The position numbers were made by a program, and so were the translations under genes. A DNA stretch of 29,279 nt, taken from positions 1 to 29,279 of the forward strand of contig JAHBMJ010001524.1 in assembly GCA_018398765.1 (NCBI GenBank). Reading direction: 5' to 3'. The number at the start of each line of letters is the position of its first letter. Positions within the stretch are counted from its first letter, which is position 1. This stretch comes from Chromera velia. Its lineage: Eukaryota > Sar > Chromeraceae. Positions 11,835 to 26,990 of this stretch are shown in pieces. The notes below the pieces were generated by a model that was given only the letters and a program-made list of their open reading frames with translations, had not been told where the DNA came from and made no database searches.

Positions 11835-13821
11835 TCTCTCTCTCCCTCTGCTTCTGGGTTTTCGCCTGCCCACCTGCCTGGATGGATGCATGATTGTCAC
11901 CGGCTTTTTGCGTTTGACCTAGCTGAACTTCGGACCATCATACACGAAGGACAGCTAGGTTTACTGTTCTGGTTGGTCCGGCCTGCTTCAAGACTGCGCA
12001 CACATACACTGACTGATTTGATCAAGGCACTCATTCACTACCTGACCACAAAACAGAATCCCCCCCCAAGCCCCCTGGAGGAACCGCTTTCCTTCCTGCC
12101 TAAAGTTCAGACGCTGACCGAGCGAGCAATTGTGGGAGCGGATGACTACTCACGTATGACTTTCTGTCCATTCGGTAAACCGAGCTAATCTGAGTCTGAT
12201 TAGAAGGCTGACCGCGTATCCGATGTTTGCGTATTCGTCGTCGGTCAGCTCCAGCAAAGAGGTGTAGAAGTGCCGAGTGACGCACGCTTCACTTCGAACA
12301 AACGTCACCGTTAGAATGACCAACAGAGGAGCCAGGGTGTCCATAATGACCCTGACTGTCATTCGTGCCATGGTCAAGACAATCTGCTCCGACGAATCGG
12401 GTTCAAAGGCTCCCTTGAAGATATCGTTGATGAAGGGAGCTGCTTCAGGAGCGAGGGTCAAGAGCAGCTTTTCTGAGCGTTTGGAAGTCTGAGAACGAGC
12501 AAACGAGATGCTCTTCTTTGAGGAAGGTATCAGTGCTCCCTCCAGTGCTTCTGCAAGCGCAGAGAGACGCTCCTTGGAGAGACGAGACGCCTGCGACAGA
12601 TGAGACGCAATGGAACGACGAGAAACGACAGAAGCACGGAAGGCACCCGACGGAAGCCGGTCCGGCTGTTGTCCTCTTCTCTCACGTTCTGCACTTCTAG
12701 CCTCAGCTCTTCGACTTTGGGCCTCTTTCTCTCCTTCATCTTCAAACTGGACACCTGAAAAGTGAACTCTAATGTCTTCTAATGGATCTAGCGCTTCTAG
12801 ATCTTCGCCTTCTTCGGGATCTTTCTCACCCTCCTCTTCTCTGCTCTCGGCCGTCTGAACTCTCTTCTCCCCAACATTCTCACCAGGCACAAAGTCTTCA
12901 TCATCTGCGAAACGGACACTTGAAAAGTGTGCCTTGACGTCTTCTAACGGATACACCCTCTCCTCTGGTTCAAGCTCGCCCCTCTGAGTGTGCTGTTGAA
13001 CTGATTCCTCTCCAATCCCATCTCTTTTACTCTTTCTTTGACCTTCCAATCGCCCCCCTTCCCCTTCCCCCTCCCCACTCTCTAGGTCCACCTGCCCAGG
13101 GAGAGTCCGGCTGTCTGAGGGGGGACCTGTACTGACACGGAGAGTCGAGCGGTTGGCGTTGCCCTCCCGTGGATCCTCTCCCTCCTCTTTTGGCGGGACG
13201 AGTGGGACCAGATTCCCTCTCTCACTTTGACTGAACATCGTCAGGCTTTGCCGTGAGGATGCGGCTTGTGAAGATCCTTTTGTCCTTCTTCTTTTTTGCA
13301 AAGCCTCGTTGAGCACTCTCATTTTTTCCGTTCCCTGTTTGGATAGTCTCCAGATCTGCACCCCTGCGTACGTGTAGTTCTGTATTCTCAGGAAAGTGAC
13401 CAGAGAGAAGAACCACAGGACTATCCGGGGGCTGACCATAATAATGAAGATGTTGAAAATGAACAATACAAACGAAAGCACTGTCAAGGTCGCAATTTTT
13501 CTGAGTTGACCGACAAATTTTTGATACACTTGTCCCACCAACCAGCCAGCAACAGGAAAGAAAGTAAACACGATATATCCAGGCCACTCCAGTTGGAGAC
13601 CCCTGGTCACGTACTGCAACATCGCTGCATATCCAAGCGCGAGAAGCCATACGAGACAGCCACCGGAAACAGCAATGACCGACAGGAGGAAAAAGCGAAA
13701 CCCCTCTCTGTCCTTCCAAAATCTCTCTACAAAATTCGGCAGCAGCAGACCCATTGCGAAGACCTGCAACACAGCGAAATACCAACAGAACAACAGAGAG
13801 TGAAGCGACGAGCATTTATGG

Positions 13822-13883
<62 letters not shown>

Positions 13884-13894
13884 CCCGACAGCCC

Positions 13895-13930
<36 letters not shown>

Positions 13931-14025
13931 GCCCGACAGCCCGACAGACAGACAGACAGACAGACAGACAGCCCGACAGACAGCCCGAGAGACAGCCCGA
14001 CAGACAGCCCGACAGACAGCCCGGC

Positions 14026-14084
<59 letters not shown>

Positions 14085-15327
14085 AAGACGTACAAGTGCA
14101 TAAACGAACAAACAGATGAGAAAAAGGACGGCCGAAAAGATGCCCCCGCAGAACACACCGAGAGGAATCCACGCGGCAAAATGTCAGACAGGAAAATCCA
14201 CAGACCGATAGGCAAGTACGATGCAGATACGATAAGTCAGCTAGCATACGACCAGAGGCATGAAGAAACTTAGATCTAGCTTTAGACTCAGTCCAGAAAG
14301 GGGCAGATAAGCAGACAAGCAGAAAGAAAGGAAGGAAGACGGACACTGCCAGGTACAGATTTGCAGAGAGACGTGCCGTTGGGGTATTTCTGCGCACATC
14401 TTTTTCGAAACGGTACAAACACGTGCAAAAGCTGAAACAGACGACCACTGCGCGCGAAAGACTAAAGGACACAGGTACATGTATAATACTCAAACACAAA
14501 GAAGCAATTGCGGATCGAAGCCAAAGGGAGAGAGGGACAACGAGGGCGGGAGGGGACATGCAGGGACGAACTGAGGGGTATTAACAGCGATCTTGACACT
14601 ATGACGCAGCAGCGAGACCAAACAGCTGTAGAGAGATTACACCAAACGTTAGAGACTATGCACCACAAAAGTCACCCAAGAGTCGGTAATCGCCAAAGGT
14701 CAGACACTTTACTGACCGCTGCTGGGTAGCTGATCGCTGCGATAGACACATGGGCCGGGATCGCAAAGAACGTTCCCTCTGCGGCGGCAAAGCTCCAGTA
14801 GAAGATGTTGGTAAGCACGAAAGTCACTGCCCAGTACGGAAGACTGCTCACGATGCTGAAAGGTTCAGAAAGTAAGAGTGGGAGGAGAAATGCTGCAGGC
14901 AAATAAAGCATGCAACAGATAGATACATAGACAATGTGTGTTATTCGGGGAGGGAAAAGCTACAAAGGCAGTACTTTTACTCTAATGACTGACCGCCATA
15001 CCACCAGACGCTGAAGAAGCAGAAGATTGCGAAGTACACGTACAGCCATCCCAGGTGGTGTTGCCATGGAAGTAGAGGATCGTTCAAGGGGAGTGAAACC
15101 CAGACGAGCACTTCAATGAAAGGCAGCACCAAGAGGGCAAGCAGTCGAAGAAAAAAAGCAGGATTGAGAAAGTCTGCAGTCCGCTTGGCAGGAGGCTTTT
15201 CAAAAAGCCACGCCAAGAACACATGTCGCACAGGGTCAACTTTGGGCCTCTTCAAAACAGGCTCCCCCCCGTCGGGAGAAAAATTACAAATTCGAACGCT
15301 GTCCGGTATGACGTTCTTTCCACTCAT
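11260..15327 (-). CDS. Unrecognised polytopic membrane protein, 4 exons, about 757 aa
   Basis: Exons on the minus strand: 15327-14994, 14892-14717, 13763-12213, 11472-11260. They total 2274 nt with phase kept throughout. The start is the first true ATG in frame (MSGKNVIPDS). Hydrophobic, probably membrane-spanning segments lie at about residues 58-79, 92-110, in exon 2 (111-170), at 190-230, 232-250, 262-282 and 285-300, and after the loop at 637-660, 688-710 and 730-750. Between the two membrane blocks is a charged loop (about 310-620) rich in Glu, Ser and Arg. It holds a duplicated motif, YPLEDVKAHFSSVRF near 441-455 and DPLEDIRVHFSGVQF near 496-510, each followed by acidic residues. All three donors start gtcag. 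Location (surface or internal membrane) and function cannot be told. The final exon is placed by phase and an acceptor and is less certain than the others. Confidence 0.7.
13820..14084 (-). repeat. (CTGT)n array with CGGGCTGT variants in intron 2 of the membrane-protein gene
   Basis: About 265 bases of CAGA units (plus strand) with interspersed cagcccga octamers forming a second-order pattern. It is in frame as CLSVCLSV on the minus strand, so a naive open frame fuses it to exon 3. The in-phase acceptor ttgcag at 13764 excludes it from the protein. Confidence 0.9.
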
Positions 15328-15835
15328 TCTGGTACGATTCCAAATTCGACGCACGCATATGTATGACGAGTCTGTGCAGGTAACAAAGATGATTTCAATT
15401 TATGAATTAAGGGCTACAATGCAACGGATTGCAACGCGGTCATGTCGATGTCACGTCGTCTGAGCGACGACGCATGCAGATCGAACGCGCGCCGCCGCAT
15501 GAATCGATGCATGCATGTATATGCCAAAGAAGGTGCGCGCCGCCGCATTGAATTATGAATCGCGCGCGGGGCGCGCCGGCCGGGCCCGCACCCACAAACA
15601 CGCGGCGCAGGCCCGCGGCGCGCCGGCCTCGCGGGGCCTGCGTGCCTGCAGTGGACGAAAATCGGATAATCGGTTAATATTGTGCGCATGCATGCGATGG
15701 CACCATTTGCCGTCCACATTTGCCTGTTCCATGCATGCAAATTGCACGGGCGCCCTGTCAGAAAGTGGTTCGCAACCAAGTTTCTGCTTTCAATGCTTGC
15801 CTGTCAATCTTCGCTGATCACTCAATTGATTGGTC

Positions 15836-15847
15836 GAGAACGTTCTC
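15836..15847 (+). promoter_or_regulatory. Heat-shock-element palindrome upstream of BiP
   Basis: GAGAACGTTCTC is a perfect 12-base palindrome containing GAA-nn-TTC, the core pair of a heat shock element, about 130 bases before the BiP start. An inverted CCAAT (attgg) sits immediately upstream at 15829-15833. Factor binding is inferred from the motif only. Confidence 0.5.
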
Positions 15848-15872
15848 TCACACAACTTCCAAGGCACACTTT

Positions 15873-15889
15873 GATCGAAACATTCGATC
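15873..15889 (+). promoter_or_regulatory. Second GAA/TTC inverted repeat upstream of BiP
   Basis: GATCGAA-ACA-TTCGATC has perfect 7-base arms around a 3-base centre. The GAA/TTC pair is spaced by three rather than two bases, so it is only HSE-like. Confidence 0.35.
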
Positions 15890-15935
15890 CTTAATTGTTC
15901 TGAATCTTTGCAGTCAATCAAATCAAAACTTCATC

Positions 15936-15942
15936 TATATAC
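15936..15942 (+). promoter_or_regulatory. TATA-like site of BiP
   Basis: tatatac lies about 35 bases before the start codon and downstream of the HSE-like palindromes. The short distance would imply a very short 5' UTR, so it could be fortuitous. Confidence 0.3.
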
Positions 15943-15974
15943 ATAAGAGTTCCCAAACTCGTACGTGTTTGAAA

Positions 15975-20745
<4,771 letters not shown>

Positions 20746-20808
20746 GCAGAGGAGAAAGAAAGAAAAGGGGGCAGAGAGAATTCAGTGCATGAGTGCATGG
20801 ATAGATGG

Positions 20809-20839
<31 letters not shown>

Positions 20840-22044
20840 ACCTGATTCAGCTGCAAGCAGCAGCAAAGCACACCCAAGGGACTGTTTGATTGATTCCGTC
20901 TGGAAGCAATGCTAAGAGAAGAGGCGGCGAAGAAATAGAAAAGAAAAAAAGGGAAAGTAAAGCGTTCGCATCCAAAAAATGGATCCGATGCATGATTAAT
21001 CAAGGTTGGCTTCCTGTCAGCAGACCCTGTTAGAATCTGATCGAGTGCAGATCGACTCGAACGAGGGAGGGATTTAACTAACTCCACGTTGTTCTTTTAA
21101 CTATGCACTGAATGTTGCTTTCTTGATGTCTCCCTGCGTGCCTGTGTGTTGCCGCTGTGCCTCGATCTTCGTTTGTGTGGCTGTATGTGAGATTGAAGTC
21201 TATCTAGCTCTCCGTAGGGACACAATGTATGGATGTGCTGTGTGCGTGTAGTGAGAGAGAAGAAAGTGGAATTCATTCGGAAAATTCAGGAGCAGAAAAA
21301 CAATGTGTGCGTGACCATGCATGTGGTATTTGAAGACAATCCTCGTGTCTGTCCTTTCATGACTTTGGGGGTGAATGTCTTTGTTTCTTGTCATGTCTGG
21401 TCTCGTCTGTCTTGTTCGACGAGATCTCAGCTAGATTTCGTCTGTTTTGCCTGCATGCCTACATGCTGCTCTCCGCGAGAGTGGCGGCAACGTCTTCCTA
21501 TGCGGATTGCTCCGTTGACTTTTGTACATGTTTTTTGTGCGTTCTTTCCCAATGCGTTGCAGTGCGGCATATGTACATTCTGTTCAATCGTTGCTTGTGC
21601 GGGAGCATGTCAATTAATAAAGCGAAGACTGCCGTGCGCATTTGCTCATGCGCATATTCTGACCATCGTTTGTGAAATTCGTTTAAGCTGGCAGACTCAG
21701 TTTGCCGTGCGGTTCTCTGTATGGAGCTTCGATGTCGTGTGGATGACAACTTTTATAAAATTTGTGCAGTCAAGTTTCCTTCAGTCTGCTTGATTTTCTG
21801 TGGCGTTTTTTGAGGCTCTCACAATTCATTTGCGCAGGACTGTCACTGAAATGCAAGACATTGGCGTGAATATGCAACAAATTCTGGAAGAAATTTGGAG
21901 AGTTGAATAATTTAAATTCAATTTTTACCTTATAACCGTATATAGTATACGTAAACTTTAAAGGTAATGAAAACTCAAAGTTATGAATCTGAATCTTGAA
22001 AAGCCAAGTGAAAAACAACCTTTTAAAGATTTACATACTTTCAA

Positions 22045-22125
22045 AGTTAGCTTTCAGACTTTATATATCACTTTCAGCTGGGCCCTCAAGCCAGGCTCTC
22101 AAGCTGAAAGTTATATGTCTAACTA
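22045..22125. repeat. Imperfect inverted repeat (hairpin) around ACTTTCAGCT
   Basis: ctttcagct at 22071-22079 pairs with agctgaaag at 22102-22110. Pairing extends outward imperfectly through TATAT and GTTAG/CTAAC segments to a span of about 80 bases. Confidence 0.7.
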
Positions 22126-22213
22126 TATCTAAAGCTACATACGCTCTGATTTTTGTATTCGTACTATTCCAGAAGCATGCTGCTCCTGTCATTTTCTTGT
22201 TAATACTAGTATT

Positions 22214-22308
22214 GATGCGCATTTCTTTTGCCTCTTTCCATTTTATAGAATTAATTCATTCGGCATGCGCCCCTTACAAAATAGAAAGAGGCAAAAGAAA
22301 TGCGCATC
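22214..22308. repeat. 25-bp perfect inverted repeat with about 45-base loop
   Basis: Left arm 22214-22238, starting gatgcgcatttcttttgcct, is perfectly complementary to right arm 22284-22308. Pairing continues imperfectly inward for about nine more bases (cattttata against the complement of tacaaaata). It would form a long stem-loop in RNA of either strand, or a cruciform. Confidence 0.9.
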
Positions 22309-23782
22309 GACAACTTACGACGATAACTTTAAAGTAAACTTAGTAAAAGACAGGAGGAGCATGCTTTTACCTTTTGGAACGTTGCGGTATTAATGATTTA
22401 TATAGACTAGCATGCCGAATCAGACGGCGGATAATGCTAGAAAAAACGTTAGAGTGACTAGTAAAGTCTGTATTGCTCCGTCTATAGCCAGCATGTTTAA
22501 AACTCTAGTTAAGACTATTTAAGATTAATACAAAAGTGCCGCTTAGTCTTGCATTGACTTGCAAGCCTTCATGATCAAATGTGAATCCATGGAAAGCAGC
22601 CAACGAAGCCTCCCTGTGTTAAAAAAGAAATTACAAAGCAGGGGAGGGTCTCCAAAAAGGGAAGCCTAGTGCTGGGGTACCGTGTAAAGCAAATTTTGGC
22701 AAAGTACAGGCAAGGACGGGGCTGGCGCTATGTAGCGCTATGAAGTAGCTTGGTAAGCTTAGCATGGGTGGCAGACTACGTCTCATGAATCAGCATCATT
22801 CATGCGCAAGCATGCTGTTCCGGAAGTAGAAGAGTTTGAAAAGAAGCATCCTGGTTTAAATTAAGTATAAATCAAAGTGAACTGCTGTTGTAAAGAACCG
22901 AACTGCCTCGTGCGTTGCCACCAAACGCTAGACGCCTATTTATAGGCTGATGGCGATGGCGTATGATGATGATGATGATGATGATCAAATGCGCCATGGT
23001 TAGCCCCATAAGGCCTAGATTGAGTGAACAAATTCCTACTAATTTCTGCATGATATTTGGCCAGAACCTAAATGGTGGCTCACCGGTTTTGACCTAAACA
23101 TGATCATTCCCAGGATCATTCAATACTAGATTCAATAAAATATCTAATAAAATATTTTTACGATATATATACAGTAGCCTATATATGGTAGCCTAGTATA
23201 TATGAATCGTTTACTATTGAAAACAATAGAAAACAAAACATATAATATCATATATTAATTCAAGTTTAGCTTTTTGACTACGTTTTTAATGTTTTTAATA
23301 TACTAATAAAGACTGGAAAAACATAGAGTAAAGCTATCAATCTGTTACTGTTAGACTACCGAGACTAGACTGCCAGCCTATGTCTGCCCTCGATTCCCCA
23401 ATAGGACAAGCAGTCGATTAAATGAAAAAGCATGCTGACGTGGTGATGTGCAATAGCTAGGATGTGCACGCGGATTGATCTGCTTCAAATGAGGATCCAG
23501 TCCACACCCCTGCCTCCCCTGTCAGCTGTACTACCATTCTGATGTCAAATGGAGAATTTGAACATCCAGACACTGGCACTAGTACTGGCAGGACAAGCCA
23601 AGAGTCTGAGCCACTGTCTGGCCCACGACCCTTTTCCTGCACGCCTTGCCACCCTTTTTAGGCACCCAACTGTTACACCACTTCACCGAAACGAGACAGC
23701 CTGGACACAGCCGACGACACCACTGGATGAAAATTCTCTGAACAACTCAAACTAAAAAGCGAGACCCAAAACGTAAAACGAC

Positions 23783-24038
23783 GTGAAAGGACAGGAACAC
23801 GACACAGCAAGCCTTAGGACGGAGAGGAAGAAGGAAGAAAGCCAGTCAGAAAGAAGGAAAGAGAGAGACAGAGACAGAGAGAGAGAGAGTGAAAGAAAGA
23901 AAGAAAGAAAGAAAGAAAGAAAAGAAAGAAAGAAAGAAAGAAAGAAAGAAAAGAAAGAAAGAAAGAAAGAAAGAAAAGAAACAAAGAAAGGAAAGAAGCA
24001 AGGAAAGAAGCAAGGAAAGAAGGAACAACGAAAGAAAG
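23783..24038. repeat. Purine tract, (GAAA)n
   Basis: GAAA and GAAAA units with GA runs. On the minus strand, the sense strand of the neighbouring gene models, it is polypyrimidine. Confidence 0.95.
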
Positions 24039-24150
24039 AAGTCAAACAGTAGAACGAAATCGGAAGCGGACGAGGACATGAAGGCGAAATATTTTCACGC
24101 CCGCGATGCACATTGATCCTCCTCTCGTATCGAAGAAAAGCTAAAAGCGG

Positions 24151-24360
24151 CTAAACGAACCTTCCATTTTTCTTCTTCATGGCTTCACCCCTTCCGTACA
24201 GCATGTTTCCGCTCAACACTCTTCCATCCGTTCCATGCATGCTTGCACACTGGTCGCCATTCAATACACACGAGCGAGTGCTCTCAATGCCGTACGTAGA
24301 AACAAGCCTGGCCCAAAGTGCTGATAGTTCATCAGAAAGGCGGAAAGGGTCGCAAAACGC
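24151..24360 (-). CDS. Terminal exon of an unrecognised minus-strand gene
   Basis: After the acceptor tatttcag (24363-24361) a 69-codon frame runs to a stop at 24153-24151. It starts AFCDPFRLSDELSALWARLV and contains STYGIESTRSCVLNGD. Composition and the good acceptor suggest real coding sequence. Upstream in sense orientation is a GT array (24430-24460 region), as in other introns here. Donor and earlier exons cannot be fixed; open frames at 24520-24790 on the same strand may belong to it. No family recognised; three Cys residues could form disulphides if secreted. Confidence 0.4.
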   Translation of the reverse strand, partial: AFCDPFRLSDELSALWARLVSTYGIESTRSCVLNGDQCASMHGTDGRVLSGNMLYGRGEAMKKKNGRFV

Positions 24361-24427
24361 CTGAAATACAGTTTGACGAATCGGGCATAAAATGGCAAAA
24401 CTGGAGAGAACTTCCACGAGAAAAGAG

Positions 24428-24459
<32 letters not shown>
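24428..24459. repeat. (CA)n microsatellite
   Basis: Uninterrupted CA units on plus, so (GT)n in the sense orientation of the inferred minus-strand gene. Confidence 0.95.
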
Positions 24460-24460
<1 letters not shown>

Positions 24461-24792
24461 TCCTCTCCCCTTTATTTTGAATCTCTGCTGGACGTTTTTC
24501 TTTTTCAAGTTTCGTTTCATTCAACAATGAGGGAGAAAAAAGGGATCAGAGCACAGGCTGAGCCGAAGGAGGAATCATGCACACACCAAAGCCCCAAGGT
24601 ATGTCCTGTCCCTCCTCCACCATACCCGACAGTCCCCCCCCCTCCTCTTCTCTTCTCTTTTCCCTTCTCTTCTCTTCTCATCTCAGACACATGCATGCAT
24701 GTCAGTTGCATGACGTCCGGTTTTTTCTTCCCTCCATCTGGCCACAATGACCTCATCAAAGTCTCCTCCGACCAACTTAAGGGCACGCGCCC

Positions 24793-25751
24793 CTACCCCG
24801 ACAGAGTTTGGGACTGGGACTGCTGGGCGTTGTTCATCCCATCCATGATCCCCTCCAAGTTCTCGACCATGGCATCGGGGTCGTACTGCAATCACATGCA
24901 GACAGAGACACACATTCCAGCCAGAGAGATGGAGGGGACGGACGGAGAAAAGAAGTGAAGGATGCGCACCATAAAACGGGTGAAAAGGGGAGAAAGAAGA
25001 CATGGGGGGGAGAAGGACGAAAGAAGGACATTGTAGAGTGTGAAAAGGGATCAAGATCCGCAACAATATTCATGCACTATCACGAATAAGACGCACACAT
25101 GGCTCCTGATTTGAAGCCCTTCTGAGAGACCATTGGCAAACCGGAAAGCAAAGCGGAAGGGAGCTTCAAGGCAGCTCATCGAAGGGTGGCAGCCATTTAA
25201 GACAGACCAACCTGAGGAGAAGAGGTGCCACTGCCAGCTTCAGATGTAGAAGCAGCTGAAGAAGAACCGCTGCTGGCAGGAGATGTAGAAGCAGCTGAAG
25301 AAGAACCGCTACCAGCGGGAGAGGACGAAGCTTGGGCCGAGGAAGTAGAGGAGACAGAGGAAGAAGAGGTTGGTGAGGTACTCCCAGCACGTCCCGAAGA
25401 CAAAGACAACTGAAGTCTCCGACCGACGCGACCGGCAACCGCTTGTTGGGCTTCCCGGGCGTTCTGCAGGAGGGGGGAGGCGCGGGCAGTGATTTGCTGA
25501 AGCTTGTTAATTGCCGCCTGCAGAGCTGCCGTCTCCGTCTCCAGTCGGGCAATTATCTCTTCATTGGAAGTGTCGGCCTTCAGCTCCTCCTCGGTGGCCT
25601 TGAGAGCCTCAGTGTGTTGCTGTACCGCGTCGAGAGCAGCTTTGTACTCTGCGACGAGACTAGCCACAGGACTATCCACAGAATCGGGAGGAGACGGGCT
25701 CGTGGTTGCAAGTGGCACTAGAAGAGCCGTCAGGAACGCAGCGAGCTTCAT
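24793..25751 (-). CDS. Secreted or surface protein with coiled coil and Ser/Ala-rich tail
   Basis: Exon 1 is 25751-25212; a second exon 24885-24793 is proposed in phase, giving about 210 aa. Without splicing the frame stops four codons later at 25197. The start is the ATG of MKLAAFLTALLVPLATTSPS, a typical signal peptide. Residues about 25-125 are helical, Ala/Glu/Gln-rich and probably coiled coil (EYKAALDAVQQHTEALKATE). Residues about 130-180 are a Ser/Ala/Gly low-complexity tail with a 13-residue tandem repeat (SGSSSAASTS type) encoded by a 39-base repeat. Such tails are often O-glycosylated. The proposed exon 2 reads YDPDAMVENLEGIMDGMNNA and ends in a Gln/Ser stretch; its donor gttggt is weak. 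No family recognised. Confidence 0.55.
25240..25312. repeat. 39-bp coding tandem repeat, about two copies
   Basis: The block gatgtagaagcagctgaaga plus the following gaaccgct recurs 39 bases on. Because 39 is a multiple of three it lengthens the Ser/Ala tail in frame. Confidence 0.85.
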
Positions 25752-26300
25752 TATGTATTGGATTTCGCTAAAGGCAATCAGGGAAAGCTGTTCCACTCTG
25801 TCCTAGCTGGCTGGCTGTCGATAGACTGGAGCACGATTTGCGAAAGTATCCGAGTGTTACCTGTATCGATGCATTCAGACTGCGACACACTTTCATGATT
25901 GAAAGTACGTGCATGGGTGTGGGAGGAGAGAGGTGCCAAGGAACAGTACATCTCGATATTGAGTCCTTCACCCATTAGCTTTCTAGTCTTTCGTCCATGC
26001 ACACTGCAACCCTGCAACCAGCGCGTTGAGTCGTCCAGCGTCAGATTCTCCCCGACATCCAGAAGATTTTCGCGAAGGATCAGGATGGATCACAATGATG
26101 GACAATTGTCGCTTTCCGAGGCCTTTCTCAAGCTCCGCAAGCAAGGCCACGCGGGCTTTCCGGGGCCGCGTCGGAGTCACTTCGGAGACATTCGGAGACG
26201 CCTTCTGCATGAGGGCTGGGGGAAGAAAATACACCAAAAGGGGGGAAAAAGACGGCGCGCGAAGCGCGCCGAAAAGATGATATCGGCGCGCGAAGCACGC
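25752..26300. other. Intergenic region with a possible plus-strand exon
   Basis: Upstream of the secreted-protein gene. From an ATG at 26085 about 55 codons (MDHNDGQLSLSEAFLKLRKQ...) have protein-like composition before the frame enters the satellite. The opposite strand is also open over this stretch, so I do not call a gene. At 26251-26303 are two GC-rich inverted repeats: ggcgcgc-gaa-gcgcgcc and an imperfect copy. Confidence 0.3.
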
Positions 26301-26302
26301 CA

Positions 26303-26990
26303 AAAAACTAGTCAGATTTTTGATTTGCTTTTCGAACTGACTTCGAATTCTAGTCTGATTTTCGAACTGACTTCGAATTCTAGTCTGATTTTCGAGCCAA
26401 CTCTGAATTTTAGTCTGGTTTCCGAACATGTTCTAAAAGCTGATTTTCTAATATATTTAGTAAAAAAAAAAAAAATTTCGCCTGCGGCGCTAAAAAACTT
26501 GTCCGCTTTTCGAACCAACTTAAAATTTTAGTCTGATTTTTGAACTAACTTCGAATTCTAGTCTGATTTTCGAACTGACTTCGAATTCTAATCTGATTTT
26601 CGAGTCAACTCTGAATTTTAGTCTGGTTCCCGAACATGTTCTAAAAGCTGATTTTCTAATATATTTAGTTAAAAAAAAAAAATTTTCGCCTGCGGCGCTA
26701 AAAAAACTAGTCTGATTTTTGAACTAACTTAAAATTTTAGTCTGATTTTTGAACTAACTTAAAATTCTAGTCTGATTTCCGAACTGACTTCGAATTCTAG
26801 TCTGATTTTCGAGCCAACTCTGAATTTTAGTCTGGTTCCCGAACATGTTCTAAAAGCTGATTTTCTAATAATTTTAGTAGGTAAAAAAAAAAAAATTCGT
26901 CTGCGGTGCCACAAAATTAGTCTGATTTTCGAACTAACTTAGAATTTTAGTCTGATTTTCGAAATACTTCTAAAAGCTGATTTTCTAATA
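26303..26990. repeat. Higher-order satellite: about 208-bp units built from 30-bp subunits
   Basis: The basic unit is about 30 bases, agtctgattttcgaactgac plus ttcgaattct, with ordered variants. Each superunit of about 208-211 bases holds four or five subunits, then a diverged one (gaacatgttctaaaagctga), an A-run of 12-13 bases and a small GC hairpin cgcctgcggcg. The hairpin occurs at 26479, 26687 and, mutated, at 26898. About 3.5 superunits are present. Confidence 0.9.

Larger units (their letters stand above)
15328..15974. promoter_or_regulatory. Divergent promoter of the membrane-protein gene and BiP
   Basis: 647 bases between two start codons that face away from each other. From about 15470 to 15650 it is extremely GC-rich (CpG-island-like). 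There is a 14-base direct repeat gcgcgccgccgcat at 15487 and 15535, two copies of gcgcgccggcc near 15570 and 15619, and several GCATGCATG palindromes. A short perfect inverted repeat, cgtcgtc-tgagc-gacgacg, lies at 15455-15473 beside a CACGTC core. The BiP-proximal 250 bases are AT-richer and hold the heat-shock-like sites listed separately. Confidence 0.65.
20746..23779. other. Gene-poor, increasingly AT-rich region downstream of BiP
   Basis: The BiP 3' UTR should start here; GATG repeats occur at about 20795-20840. An open frame at 21233-21793 has no protein-like composition. From about 21880 to 23450 the DNA is clearly AT-rich with two large inverted repeats (listed separately) and a GAT run at 22962-22984. 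At 23457-23755 open frames exist on both strands with roughly protein-like composition but no recognised family. I see no tRNA, rRNA or snRNA gene. Confidence 0.5.

Noticed and set aside
12150-14156. A single 668-codon minus-strand open frame
   Set aside because: Its N-terminal part is the CTGT array read as CLSV repeats. An in-phase acceptor at 13764 and hydrophobic continuity with upstream exons show only 13763-12213 is exon, and the last codons fall beyond the donor at 12212.
15515-15817. Open frames in the GC-rich block between the membrane gene and BiP
   Set aside because: Low stop frequency follows from high G+C. Arg/Ala/Pro-rich reading on both strands with no splice continuity.
21233-21793. 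186-codon plus-strand open frame downstream of BiP
   Set aside because: Cys/Phe-rich, no domain-like pattern, no good start context; probably BiP 3' flank open by chance.
23457-23755. Overlapping open frames on both strands
   Set aside because: Some protein-like composition, but neither frame has splice signals or a recognised motif. Left within the intergenic description.
26312-26531. Open frames through the satellite (repeated FELTSNSSLI / FENQTRIRSQ)
   Set aside because: A 30-base repeat keeps frame automatically; the frames end at the A-tract and hairpin and are not conserved between superunits.
26303-26990. CRISPR-like array
   Set aside because: The 30-base units are contiguous variants without unique spacers, in a eukaryotic context.
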